Shown here: one piece after another, positions 1 to 6,392 of the stretch
Position numbering within the stretch: position 1 is the first letter of the stretch
Layout of the letters: the number at the start of each line of letters is the position of its first letter
Assembly: GCA_016297675.1 (NCBI GenBank)
Contig: JAEDGE010000079.1
Span: 1 to 8,402, forward strand
DNA from: Oscillospiraceae bacterium
GTDB lineage: Bacteria > Bacillota > Clostridia > Oscillospirales > Ruminococcaceae
Reading direction: 5' to 3'
Length of the DNA: 8,402 nucleotides
Program-made: the position numbers and the translations under genes
The notes under the pieces: model-generated
Databases searched by the model: none
Told to the model about the DNA's origin: nothing
The model's input: the letters and a program-made list of their open reading frames with translations, nothing else

Positions 1-1
1 A

Positions 2-1114
2 GTAATTCAAGCGTTCCACCACGAAGAAGAAACGTTGAAACAATTTCAGGAGAATAATGAAAAACTACAGAAAGCCTCTCTGCGTGCCTCTTTCTTCTCC
101 TCTCTCATCAATCCCGGTACACGGTTTATCTATGCCATTGTCTATGCAGTTGTGGGATTGATCGGAGCATTTTCCGTATTGGGTGGCAGTCTTACGATTG
201 GCGGACTTTCCTGCTTTTTGAACTATACCAACCAATACACCAAACCATTTAATGAAATTACTGGCGTTCTGACCGAACTGCAAAATGCCATTGCTTGTGC
301 CAATCGACTGTTTCAGTTGCTGGATGAACCGGAAGAAGTCCCAGATGCACCAGATGCTGCCACAATGGAGCAGGTCAAGGGAAATGTCACACTGCAAAAT
401 GTGGATTTCTCCTATGTGCCAGAAAAACCGCTGATTGAAAACTTACAGCTACAGGCAAAATCCGGTCAGCGAATCGCCATTGTCGGTCCCACCGGCTGCG
501 GCAAAACCACATTGATCAACCTCCTGATGCGATTCTATGAGGTCAATAATGGTGCCATTCTGATTGACGGCATGAACATTCAACAGATGACACGACATAG
601 TCTACGGAAAAACTTTGGTATGGTGCTACAGGAAACATGGCTCAAAAATGGCACTATTCGAGAAAATCTCTGCATGGGAAAACCAGAGGCAACAGAAGAA
701 GAAATGATTCTGGCAGCCAAAGCAGCTCACGCACACAGCTTTATTGAACAGCTACCGCAAGGATATGATACCGTCATTCAAAACGGTGGCAATCTCTCAC
801 AGGGACAGAAACAGCTTCTCTGTATTGCAAGAGTAATGCTGTGTCTGCCACCAATGCTGATTTTAGATGAAGCCACTTCCTCCATTGATACGCGAACAGA
901 AGCAAAAATTCAATCTGCATTTGCCACCATGATGCAGGGACGTACCAGTTTTATTGTTGCACACCGTCTCTCTACCATTCAAGAGGCAGATGTGATTCTG
1001 GTGATGCGGGACGGACATATCATTGAACAGGGCAATCATGAAACACTCCTGAAACAGAACGGATTCTATGCAAAATTGTATCAAAGCCAATTCGCACAGA
1101 CTGCAACGACATAA
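2..1114 (+). CDS. ABC exporter half-transporter, 5'-truncated by window edge
   Basis: This is the C-terminal part of a fused membrane/ATPase exporter subunit that uses ATP to move drugs, lipids or peptides across the cytoplasmic membrane. The frame is open to the left edge, so the true start lies outside; a TTG at 35 is only an internal codon. Counting from that TTG, residues 20-62 are the last two hydrophobic membrane segments. The nucleotide-binding domain follows, with Walker A GPTGCGKTT (151-159), Q-loop VLQETWL (197-203), signature LSQGQ (254-258), Walker B MLILDEATSSID (274-285) including the catalytic Glu, and the switch His in IVAHRLST (307-314). All ATPase motifs are intact. LSQGQ and the overall pattern resemble the catalytic TM288-type subunit of heterodimeric exporters, so a TM287-like partner gene is expected just upstream (inference). 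Substrate cannot be told. Confidence 0.95.
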   Translation, partial: VIQAFHHEEETLKQFQENNEKLQKASLRASFFSSLINPGTRFIYAIVYAVVGLIGAFSVLGGSLTIGGLSCFLNYTNQYTKPFNEITGVLTELQNAIACANRLFQLLDEPEEVPDAPDAATMEQVKGNVTLQNVDFSYVPEKPLIENLQLQAKSGQRIAIVGPTGCGKTTLINLLMRFYEVNNGAILIDGMNIQQMTRHSLRKNFGMVLQETWLKNGTIRENLCMGKPEATEEEMILAAKAAHAHSFIEQLPQGYDTVIQNGGNLSQGQKQLLCIARVMLCLPPMLILDEATSSIDTRTEAKIQSAFATMMQGRTSFIVAHRLSTIQEADVILVMRDGHIIEQGNHETLLKQNGFYAKLYQSQFAQTATT

Positions 1115-1126
1115 GGACACTGAGTA

Positions 1127-1175
1127 AACATGGATTTCCGCGTCCATTAATCCACGGAAATCCATGTTCGGATTT
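1127..1175 (+). terminator. Probable intrinsic terminator after the ABC exporter gene
   Basis: A perfect 14-bp inverted repeat (1127-1140 with 1155-1168, 14-base loop) starts 13 bases after the exporter stop. It is followed on the plus strand by a modestly T-rich stretch (GGATTTCTTT). The long stem and position favour a terminator, but the T tract is weak, so the stem could also be one module of the palindrome-rich region that follows. Confidence 0.55.
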
Positions 1176-1231
1176 CTTTGGGAAACCTTGTCGAAACCGT
1201 CCGGCGAATACGCTTCGCTGTTCGCCTGTGC

Positions 1232-1326
1232 CGCTGTCCGCCCTATTCTGTACTCCAGTTTGCAATCTGACGATTCTAAATTTCTGTTGTCCTTGCTGTT
1301 TTGTTTTTTTCGGAGGGCGGACAGCG
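1232..1326. repeat. Long fold-back inverted repeat (13-bp perfect arms)
   Basis: CGCTGTCCGCCCT at 1232-1244 is repeated perfectly as its reverse complement at 1314-1326, with a 69-base spacer ending in a T-rich run (1302-1310). A smaller palindrome, GGCGAA/TTCGCC (1203-1208/1221-1226), lies just outside the left arm. Perfect 13-bp arms this far apart are unlikely by chance and suggest a mobile fold-back (MITE-like) repeat or a structured transcript. No transposase is present and I saw no target-site duplication. Confidence 0.6.
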
Positions 1327-1366
1327 ATTTTCTCTTAGATGAAAAAGCGTTCTGATTGCACACGCC

Positions 1367-1395
1367 GTTAAGGGGAACAGCTTGTTCCCCTTAAC
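1367..1395. repeat. Perfect 13-bp hairpin palindrome
   Basis: GTTAAGGGGAACA (1367-1379) and TGTTCCCCTTAAC (1383-1395) form a perfect stem with a three-base loop. No T tract follows on either strand, so it is not a standard intrinsic terminator. Two shorter stems follow closely: 1409-1425 (7 bp, 3-base loop) and 1427-1442 (6 bp, 4-base loop). It could be a dispersed repeat module, a protein-binding palindrome or a processed RNA hairpin. Confidence 0.75.
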
Positions 1396-1499
1396 AATCC
1401 CCTTCCGCCAAGCTGAGCCAGCTTGACCGCAGTCGCCTGCGGCGTAAAATGGATTCCATCATTTTAAAATAGATTTGCCTGCCATTAATCAATAGCCGC

Positions 1500-1528
1500 T
1501 TGACAAATTCTCCGAAATTTCTTATACT
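1500..1528 (+). promoter_or_regulatory. Sigma-A promoter of the pyridoxal kinase gene
   Basis: TTGACA (1500-1505) and TATACT (1523-1528) are separated by exactly 17 bases. Transcription should start near 1535, giving a leader of about 57 bases before the ATG at 1592. Confidence 0.85.
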
Positions 1529-1535
1529 AATAGAA

Positions 1536-1564
1536 AGCCTGTCTGGAAGGTTTCCGGACAGGCT
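1536..1564 (+). promoter_or_regulatory. Hairpin at the extreme 5' end of the kinase mRNA
   Basis: AGCCTGTCTGGA (1536-1547) pairs with TCCGGACAGGCT (1553-1564) over 12 bp, with one G-U pair and a five-base loop. It starts at or within a base or two of the predicted transcription start and ends about 14 bases before the ribosome site. There is no T tract on the plus strand, so it should not terminate kinase transcription; a 5' stabilising stem is one reading. On the minus strand the stem is followed by TTTCTATT, so it could instead terminate a transcript arriving from the right. Confidence 0.6.
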
Positions 1565-1591
1565 AATCATTATAATGAAGAGGTATGGATC

Positions 1592-2434
1592 ATGTTAAAA
1601 AGAATTGTAACTATTCAGGATATTTCCTGCTTCGGAAAGTGTTCCCTAACCGTTGCCCATCCGATTCTCTCCGCAATGGGCATTGAAACCGCTGTTATCC
1701 CAACTGCGGTACTCTCCACGCATACGGGTGGTTTTACCGGCTATACGTTTCGTGACCTGACCAGCGATATTCCTGCCATTGCAAAGCACTGGCAATCTCT
1801 ACAATTACAGTTTGATGGTATTTACACCGGCTATCTGGGTTCTAAAGAGCAGGTGCAGATCGTCTCTGATTTCTTCCAGACCTTCCGCAGTGCCCAGACA
1901 AAAATCATTGTCGATCCTGTCATGGGAGATGGGGGAAAGCTGTATCCGGGATTCACAGCAGATTTCGTTCAGGAGATGAAAACACTCTGCCAACGGGCAG
2001 ATGTCATTGTACCAAATATGACAGAAGCTTCCCTGTTGCTGGACTGCCCATACCGTACCGATTATAACGAAAAAGAAATACAGGAAATCCTTCGTGCACT
2101 CACAGACATCGGAACACCGATTGCTATTTTGACCGGTGTACAGTATGGTGACGGAAACCATGGTGCAGTTGCCTATGACCGCAGCACCAACACCTACTAT
2201 GCTGCTTTCCGCAAGCACATTGATCAGGCGGTTCATGGCACAGGAGATATTTTCTCCAGCCTGCTTTCCGGTGCCATTGTCAAGGGAGCCTCTCTGGAAA
2301 AAGCAGTCCAGCTCGCAGTCAATCTAACTACAGATTGCATTGAAGCCACCTTGCCGGATCGAGAAACCTATTGGTATGGCGTTTCATTTGAAAGCTGTAT
2401 GGGCAAAATCGCACAGGAAGCAGCTGCCCTTTAA
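1592..2434 (+). CDS. Pyridoxal/pyridoxamine kinase (PfkB-like fold)
   Basis: A 280-residue cytoplasmic kinase of the PdxK/PdxY type, expected to phosphorylate the 5'-hydroxyl of pyridoxal, pyridoxamine or pyridoxine with ATP in vitamin B6 salvage. The N-terminus RIVTIQDISCFGKCS (4-18) is the family's substrate-side strand and loop. TGYLG (79-83), DPVMGDGG (108-115) and PNMTEA (141-146) are conserved in pyridoxal kinases, and HGTGDIFSS (215-223) carries the anion-hole GTGD with the catalytic Asp219. Length is normal. The ATG is preceded by AGAGGT seven bases upstream and by a consensus promoter. The gene is transcribed alone and converges on the CBS gene, sharing a TTAA that holds both stops. 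PdxK versus PdxY, and hence the preferred vitamer, cannot be decided; annotations of this Firmicutes branch usually say pyridoxamine kinase. The thiamine-pathway kinase ThiD is a more distant alternative. Confidence 0.92.
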   Translation: MLKRIVTIQDISCFGKCSLTVAHPILSAMGIETAVIPTAVLSTHTGGFTGYTFRDLTSDIPAIAKHWQSLQLQFDGIYTGYLGSKEQVQIVSDFFQTFRSAQTKIIVDPVMGDGGKLYPGFTADFVQEMKTLCQRADVIVPNMTEASLLLDCPYRTDYNEKEIQEILRALTDIGTPIAILTGVQYGDGNHGAVAYDRSTNTYYAAFRKHIDQAVHGTGDIFSSLLSGAIVKGASLEKAVQLAVNLTTDCIEATLPDRETYWYGVSFESCMGKIAQEAAAL

Positions 2435-2958
2435 CGATTGATTTGCGTGCCCTGTTGAACCAGCGATGTCGGATGAGAATGCAGACTGGATGCTGTGAAA
2501 TTGGCAGCACTGTCTGATTCAGATTCTGTCCGACAAAACTGTTCATTTGCAAAATACTGAATCACATCCTTCCGAGTAATAATCCCACTGAACACATTTC
2601 GGTCATCGACAACTGGTACAAAATTCTGATCCATAACCTGCACCAACAAATCCTGCATGGTCGCATAAATTTTGACTGCCGGATTCCATCCCTTCCGTAC
2701 AATGTCATGAATATAATATGCTTCCGTTTCCCGAATGGGAATACGTTGAGATATATCATACTGCTCCCGCCGCACCAGTTCCCACAAAAAATCTCCTTCT
2801 GTAACCGTGCCATAATACGTACCATCTTTCTGGATGACCGGTATGGCAGTATAATGGTGATAATGCATTTTCTCCAAACCCTGTCGCAGCGTATCCTCTG
2901 CAAACAGATAAGCAACTTCTGATTTTGGTTTCAATAAAAAAACAATACTTCGATACAC
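2431..2958 (-). CDS. CBS-domain pair protein
   Basis: A 175-residue soluble protein made almost entirely of two CBS domains, a module that binds adenosyl nucleotides. CBS1 covers about residues 10-65 (AIPVIQKDGTYYGTVTEGDFLWEL) is its conserved half, here cited by position 38-61; CBS2 covers about 83-137, with FVPVVDD (113-119) and GIITRKDVIQYF (125-136). No catalytic domain is attached. The Ser/Thr-rich tail (138-175) looks disordered. Stand-alone CBS pairs of this size in Firmicutes include c-di-AMP-binding regulators (CbpB/DarB type), so nucleotide sensing is the likely role, but the ligand is unknown. The start is GTG at 2958, chosen because AAAGGAG (2968-2974 on the complement) lies at good spacing. 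It converges with the kinase gene with a 4-base overlap. Confidence 0.85.
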   Translation of the reverse strand: MYRSIVFLLKPKSEVAYLFAEDTLRQGLEKMHYHHYTAIPVIQKDGTYYGTVTEGDFLWELVRREQYDISQRIPIRETEAYYIHDIVRKGWNPAVKIYATMQDLLVQVMDQNFVPVVDDRNVFSGIITRKDVIQYFANEQFCRTESESDSAANFTASSLHSHPTSLVQQGTQINR

Positions 2959-3049
2959 GGTGTAAACTCCTTTCCCGTTGAATGGCTATCGTGATGTGAT
3001 TTTGAAAATCTGGTAAATATGGATGCCTATTTGCTCCAAATCTGTGATT

Positions 3050-3078
3050 ATGATAATATAATTTTTATATCTTTGTAA
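3050..3078 (-). promoter_or_regulatory. Possible promoter of the CBS gene
   Basis: On the minus strand TTACAA (3078-3073) and TATCAT (3055-3050) are 17 bases apart, about 90 bases upstream of the GTG start. The match is moderate and the surrounding DNA is AT-rich, so other hexamers could serve. Confidence 0.4.
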
Positions 3079-3121
3079 GTAGCACAAATTACTTGAAAAA
3101 TTATTTTGTTTCGTACAATAT

Positions 3122-3163
3122 AAAAGCAGCTGTTCACTTTTCATCCAACGAACAGCTGCTTTC
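3122..3163 (-). terminator. Intrinsic terminator of the secreted lysozyme gene
   Basis: A perfect 13-bp stem (3123-3135 with 3150-3162, 14-base loop) begins about 20 bases past the stop of the minus-strand lysozyme gene. On the minus strand the stem runs into TTTTATATTG. The plus-strand side is also T-rich (TTTCTATTTTC), so it may work in both directions. Confidence 0.85.
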
Positions 3164-3181
3164 TATTTTCAATCTCCTAAA

Positions 3182-5356
3182 TCATTCTAATTCATGTAAA
3201 TACTGCTTATTTTGCTGTACCAATTCTGTCAGCTTTTGCTGCGGTATGGTCACAATGGAGAAATCTGCCGATGTTCCGGTTGCTGCACAATTGATTGCTG
3301 ATGTGTTTCTTGCGGTTACCTTTGCAACATAATCTCCATCTGGCAAGGTAACTGTATACCGCAGTCCTGTCAAACCAAAGACAGACTGCACACATTTTCC
3401 AGTCTCTGCTTCGCAAATCCGTACATCATATACATCTGCATACAAGCTGTCATTCCATTGCACCTGTATACTTCCTTCTGTCAAACCATCCTTCACCTGA
3501 ACCGCTGGTTCTAATGGTAAATTCTTAACCGTAAATGGAACTTCTGTACTCACTGTCTGTGCCACGGCATTTTCTGCCTGTACACAAGCAATATAGTTGC
3601 CCTGTTCCAATGTCACTTGCTGACCGGTGCTGTTTGTTGTCCGCTGTACTGCTGTTTCTCCAGATTTCGTCTGTACTGTTACCTGATAATGTTCTGCACC
3701 ATCTACGGCATCCCATTGCAGTAAAACCGGCAAAGAGCTGCCGTTGGAGGAAACGATCAGTTCTGGTTCTTTCATGTTGTAAGTCATCGGTACAAATCGC
3801 TGTGCATCATTCGCTTGTACAGACTGTAAAACCAATCCTGTCTGGTCTTCTGAACGGGTAAGCATTTTCCCATTCTGATAAAGCATCACATTACCATCCT
3901 TTTGGTAAAATGTCCAAATTTGAGAGGACTGCCGTTCCACAGTCTGTTCCTGTAAAGAAAGTGTTCCATTTTCTGTTGCAGAAAGTGCGAAACCCGTTTG
4001 ACTATCTAACAGATAATAACCATTCTCTTCCTTTTGCAGTTTCCAAATTTGTTCTGCGGTATTTTTCTTTTCCATCATTTGCACACTGCCGTCTGTCTGC
4101 GGTGTCAGAAACTGACGGCTTTCTGGTTGTGCTATCCGCAGCAGTGTACCATCTTCTGGTTCCCACTTCTGTTGTTCCGTCACAGTAAATGTTACAGGTG
4201 TTCCCTCTGTAGTACCAGCTGCATTATTTTGCTGTAAAACAGCTGTATAAGTACCAGCAGAAAGCGTGGTACGATAAGACGTTCCCTGCAATGCATTTTC
4301 TATGTACAGCGGTGTCTGACTGGTATCCGTTCCACTCCAAATAGAAAGTGTATAACCAGCAGTTTCAGCCGATTCCGACCACTGCAATGTAGTGGGCAGT
4401 GGGAACGTACCAGCCTGCACTGTTAATGGTACTGTTTCCGGTGCTTGTAAAGTTTGAATGGAAAAAGCAGTAGACAACTGGAAAGCGGTATCCTGCAAGT
4501 TCAGCGACTCCTGCAAAATCAAACCACTCTCTGCATCCTGCAAGAGAAAACCCGTTTCGGTTTCATAGAGAAACCAACGACTTGCCTGCTCTGTCAGCGT
4601 TAATATACCAGTTTGTCCATTCAAATAATAACGTCCCTCTGATTGCAGAATCCAATAGCTTCCATCTTCCTGCTGTACAAAATGCCAGTTCTCTCTTTGC
4701 TCACACTTTTGCAGGGATAACTGCTTGCTGGTGTTTACAGAAAGTGTTTTTCCATTGCTGCCGCACTGAATGGCAGCATAAAAATCTTTTCCCATATCAT
4801 ACGGGGTCGGTGCAACAGGAATATATGTTTCATAATACGGATAAAATGTATCTCGTGCCAATTCTGCTCTGCCCGTCCGATAAATCGTACTGCAAACCTC
4901 ATAGATGGCTGCCCAAGAGTAAGCAGCATCATATGCTCCTTGTGCAGAGCTTTCAAAATCTGTCAATAATGTATTATAATAATAAGGAGAGTAAGTTGTC
5001 ATTAAATCATATTCCAGATAAGCAAGTTGTCCGCTCAGGGAATCATATGCATAACCGTTTTGGCTGCAAAATGCCTGTAACGCCTCATAACGAGGACCAT
5101 TCCACTGACAAATACCATAACTGATTTGATTATTGATATCAATACAATAAGCGGTTGGTTCAAAGCGGCTTTCTTGATAAATATTCGCCAGAATCCCACT
5201 GGCTGTAGCTGTGTTCAGTTGTAATGTTTCTGTTAAAAATTCGTATATAATTTCTTCATTACTCTGCGATTCGTCTGCAAACGCTGAAAGCGGCATGGCT
5301 GTCACGCTCAACAGTAAACTGTATGCAGCAGCAATCCATTTTTTTGATTGTTTCAT
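3182..5356 (-). CDS. Secreted phage-tail-type lysozyme with beta-trefoil and Fn3-like modules
   Basis: A 724-residue exported protein. Residues 1-27 form a signal peptide (KQSKK, then a hydrophobic core, cleavage expected after SAFA). Residues about 34-175 match the phage tail lysozyme domain (Phage_lysozyme2): GILANIYQESRFEP (54-67) carries the probable catalytic Glu62, and ISYGICQW (78-85) is the conserved core. It should cleave the peptidoglycan glycan chain. Two ricin-B-like beta-trefoil regions follow (about 190-300 and 400-525), with W motifs NWHFV, RWFLY, QIWKL and QIWTFY, alternating with three Fn3-like regions (about 305-395, 528-612, 614-703). A charged tail ends the protein, with no LPXTG, dockerin or SLH anchor, so it is probably released or held by sugar binding. 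A TTG at 5374 is in frame, but GAGAGGA lies between it and the ATG at 5356, so ATG is the start. Own promoter and terminator: monocistronic. The wall target (self or rival) is unknown. Confidence 0.85.
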   Translation of the reverse strand: MKQSKKWIAAAYSLLLSVTAMPLSAFADESQSNEEIIYEFLTETLQLNTATASGILANIYQESRFEPTAYCIDINNQISYGICQWNGPRYEALQAFCSQNGYAYDSLSGQLAYLEYDLMTTYSPYYYNTLLTDFESSAQGAYDAAYSWAAIYEVCSTIYRTGRAELARDTFYPYYETYIPVAPTPYDMGKDFYAAIQCGSNGKTLSVNTSKQLSLQKCEQRENWHFVQQEDGSYWILQSEGRYYLNGQTGILTLTEQASRWFLYETETGFLLQDAESGLILQESLNLQDTAFQLSTAFSIQTLQAPETVPLTVQAGTFPLPTTLQWSESAETAGYTLSIWSGTDTSQTPLYIENALQGTSYRTTLSAGTYTAVLQQNNAAGTTEGTPVTFTVTEQQKWEPEDGTLLRIAQPESRQFLTPQTDGSVQMMEKKNTAEQIWKLQKEENGYYLLDSQTGFALSATENGTLSLQEQTVERQSSQIWTFYQKDGNVMLYQNGKMLTRSEDQTGLVLQSVQANDAQRFVPMTYNMKEPELIVSSNGSSLPVLLQWDAVDGAEHYQVTVQTKSGETAVQRTTNSTGQQVTLEQGNYIACVQAENAVAQTVSTEVPFTVKNLPLEPAVQVKDGLTEGSIQVQWNDSLYADVYDVRICEAETGKCVQSVFGLTGLRYTVTLPDGDYVAKVTARNTSAINCAATGTSADFSIVTIPQQKLTELVQQNKQYLHELE

Positions 5357-5360
5357 GAAA

Positions 5361-5367
5361 TCCTCTC
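5361..5367 (-). promoter_or_regulatory. Ribosome binding site fixing the lysozyme start
   Basis: GAGAGGA on the minus strand lies four bases upstream of the ATG at 5356. Because it falls inside the extension that a TTG start at 5374 would create, it supports the shorter 724-residue product. Confidence 0.8.
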
Positions 5368-5448
5368 TTTTCAATTGGGTATTGCTTGTTTCTTTCTTCT
5401 GTCACATAAAAGACAGACATCCAGACAATCCCCAGCGATCCCAATGAT

Positions 5449-5477
5449 ATTATACTGTATTTTGTGTATTTTGTCAA
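5449..5477 (-). promoter_or_regulatory. Consensus sigma-A promoter of the lysozyme gene
   Basis: On the minus strand TTGACA (5477-5472) and TATAAT (5454-5449), both perfect, are 17 bases apart. The start should fall near 5442, giving a leader of roughly 85 bases. A perfect consensus implies strong basal transcription unless a repressor intervenes; no clear operator palindrome overlaps it. Confidence 0.9.
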
Positions 5478-5817
5478 TATCAGAGACGAATTTTACAGGA
5501 TTTCCCGTCATTTATCACAATTGCCACAACTACCTTTCACCATTCTTTCATACAAGGGAAGAGGCTTTTTGTAAGCTGCCATAAAATTTTTCATCTTTTT
5601 CCATAAAACCCAGAGTTGTTTCATTGAATTTTCCGAAATTCATCCATGACAACACACATAATTTTCACAGTGATCCAGTATGATTACAGATAGACAGAGG
5701 AAATGATAATTTCCTTTGAATTGCGGAATCTTCCGCCGCCTTACCGTTTCCGTGTGCAGAAACGGACCAAATATACCTTGCCGATTTGCGGCAGTTCTCA
5801 TAAAATACCCCCTTTTC
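5478..5817. other. Intergenic region with clustered small hairpins
   Basis: About 340 bases lie between the divergent lysozyme promoter and the next plus-strand terminator. 5478-5695 shows no clear structure. 5698-5795 holds four small palindromes in a row: AGGAAA/TTTCCT, GCGGAA/TTCCGC, CCGTTTC/GAAACGG and TGCCG/CGGCA. With the terminator at 5818 this could be a small plus-strand RNA, but I found no good plus-strand promoter. The same bases also carry a possible 53-residue ORF on the minus strand. Confidence 0.45.
5640..5801 (-). CDS. Possible 53-residue small protein, doubtful
   Basis: ATG at 5801 to TGA at 5640 on the minus strand. It is preceded by AAGGGGGT six bases upstream, which fits a Shine-Dalgarno with one G-U pair. 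The product starts MRTAANRQGIFG, has a basic patch RRRK (21-24), a short hydrophobic stretch (34-42) and four cysteines in the last 18 residues (36, 45, 50, 51). I recognise no family. Against it: no clear minus-strand promoter, and the frame is threaded by four palindromes, suggesting the sequence is kept for structure rather than protein. For it: a good ribosome site and start. Confidence 0.3.
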   Translation of the reverse strand: MRTAANRQGIFGPFLHTETVRRRKIPQFKGNYHFLCLSVIILDHCENYVCCHG

Positions 5818-5857
5818 TATAAAGCAGAATGGTTTTCACCGTTCTGCTTTATATTTT
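5818..5857 (+). terminator. Strong hairpin terminator, plus strand
   Basis: A 16-bp stem (5818-5833 with 5838-5853, one G-T pair) closes on a TTTC loop and is followed by TTTTG. On the minus strand the stem is followed by AGAAAAGGGGG, so it would terminate only plus-strand transcription. No plus-strand gene lies upstream, so it either ends an unrecognised small RNA or shields the promoter that begins 10 bases later. Confidence 0.8.
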
Positions 5858-5866
5858 GTTGGAAAC

Positions 5867-5895
5867 TTGACTTTACAGAGAAAGGGCAGTATAAT
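5867..5895 (+). promoter_or_regulatory. Sigma-A promoter of the SUKH/radical SAM operon
   Basis: TTGACT (5867-5872) and TATAAT (5890-5895) are 17 bases apart. Transcription should start near 5902, leaving a leader of about 92 bases. In that leader AAATGAAA (5906-5913) can pair with TTTCATTT (5938-5945); the stem is AT-rich and its role unclear. Confidence 0.88.
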
Positions 5896-5993
5896 ATAAG
5901 ATAGAAAATGAAAGAGATTACGCACCTTTCAACTACGTTTCATTTCTCTTCACGACTGACATAAAAAGGAATCTAAAAAAGGAGGTATCCACC

Positions 5994-6389
5994 ATGCAGG
6001 AAAGCAAAGCATTATTTCAAGAATTTGAATTTCGCACCCCAACAGATTTTCAAATTACAGAAGTAAATGGTATTCCACTACCAGAAGAATATTTAACATT
6101 CATGCACAAGCACAACGGCGGAGAAGGCTGTATTGGAAAAAATCTATATGTACACCTATATCCATTAGAAAAATTGATAAAAATCAACACAGGCTATGAA
6201 ATCAACACCTATTTTCCTGATTGCTGTATTTTCGGCACAAATTTGGGTGGCGACTTGTACGGATTTGACCGAAACGGTCATTATTTCTCCATAGATGCCT
6301 GTTCAACGGATACAGAAGATATGCTTTTCTTTGGAAACACCTTAATGGAATTTCTCCAAGAATATGATACCTATATGGGAGAATTTTAA
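5994..6389 (+). CDS. SUKH (SMI1/KNR4) family protein
   Basis: A 131-residue acidic cytoplasmic protein with the hallmarks of the SUKH superfamily: LPEEYLTFMHKHNGGEG (29-45), including the GGEG turn, and IFGTNLGGDLYGFD (79-92). SUKH proteins often act as immunity partners of polymorphic toxins in bacteria, binding and neutralising a toxin domain; many others are unpaired and of unknown role. No toxin, WXG100 or secretion gene is seen here, so the immunity role is not supported by context. The ATG follows GGAGG (5981-5985) at eight bases, a strong site, and a good promoter. The next gene starts three bases after the stop, so the two are co-transcribed and probably translationally coupled. Length is typical for a single SUKH domain. 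Confidence 0.85.
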   Translation: MQESKALFQEFEFRTPTDFQITEVNGIPLPEEYLTFMHKHNGGEGCIGKNLYVHLYPLEKLIKINTGYEINTYFPDCCIFGTNLGGDLYGFDRNGHYFSIDACSTDTEDMLFFGNTLMEFLQEYDTYMGEF

Positions 6390-6392
6390 GCC

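Larger units (their letters stand above)
1169..1499. other. Gene-free intergenic region rich in inverted repeats
   Basis: About 330 bases without a convincing gene on either strand. Open frames exist here (for example 863-1363 on the minus strand), but they run antisense into the exporter gene, lack a ribosome site and match no family I know. The region holds at least five separate inverted repeats: 1203-1208/1221-1226, 1232-1244/1314-1326, 1367-1379/1383-1395, 1409-1415/1419-1425 and 1427-1432/1437-1442. Such clusters of modules are typical of dispersed non-coding repeats in Clostridia, but copy number cannot be judged from one window. The last 20 or so bases run into the kinase promoter. 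Confidence 0.6.

Noticed and set aside
863..1363. 166-codon minus-strand frame antisense to the exporter gene and through the repeat region
   Set aside because: It lacks a ribosome site, overlaps 250 bases of a clear ABC ATPase gene and runs through inverted repeats; the sequence matches no known family.
4582..5124. 180-codon plus-strand frame inside the lysozyme gene
   Set aside because: It is a shadow of the minus-strand coding frame, with no ribosome site or recognisable domain.
5374..5445. Pairing of ATTGGG and CCCAAT across the lysozyme leader as a switch near the ribosome site
   Set aside because: The upstream arm lies at or before the predicted transcription start, so it is probably only partly in the RNA.
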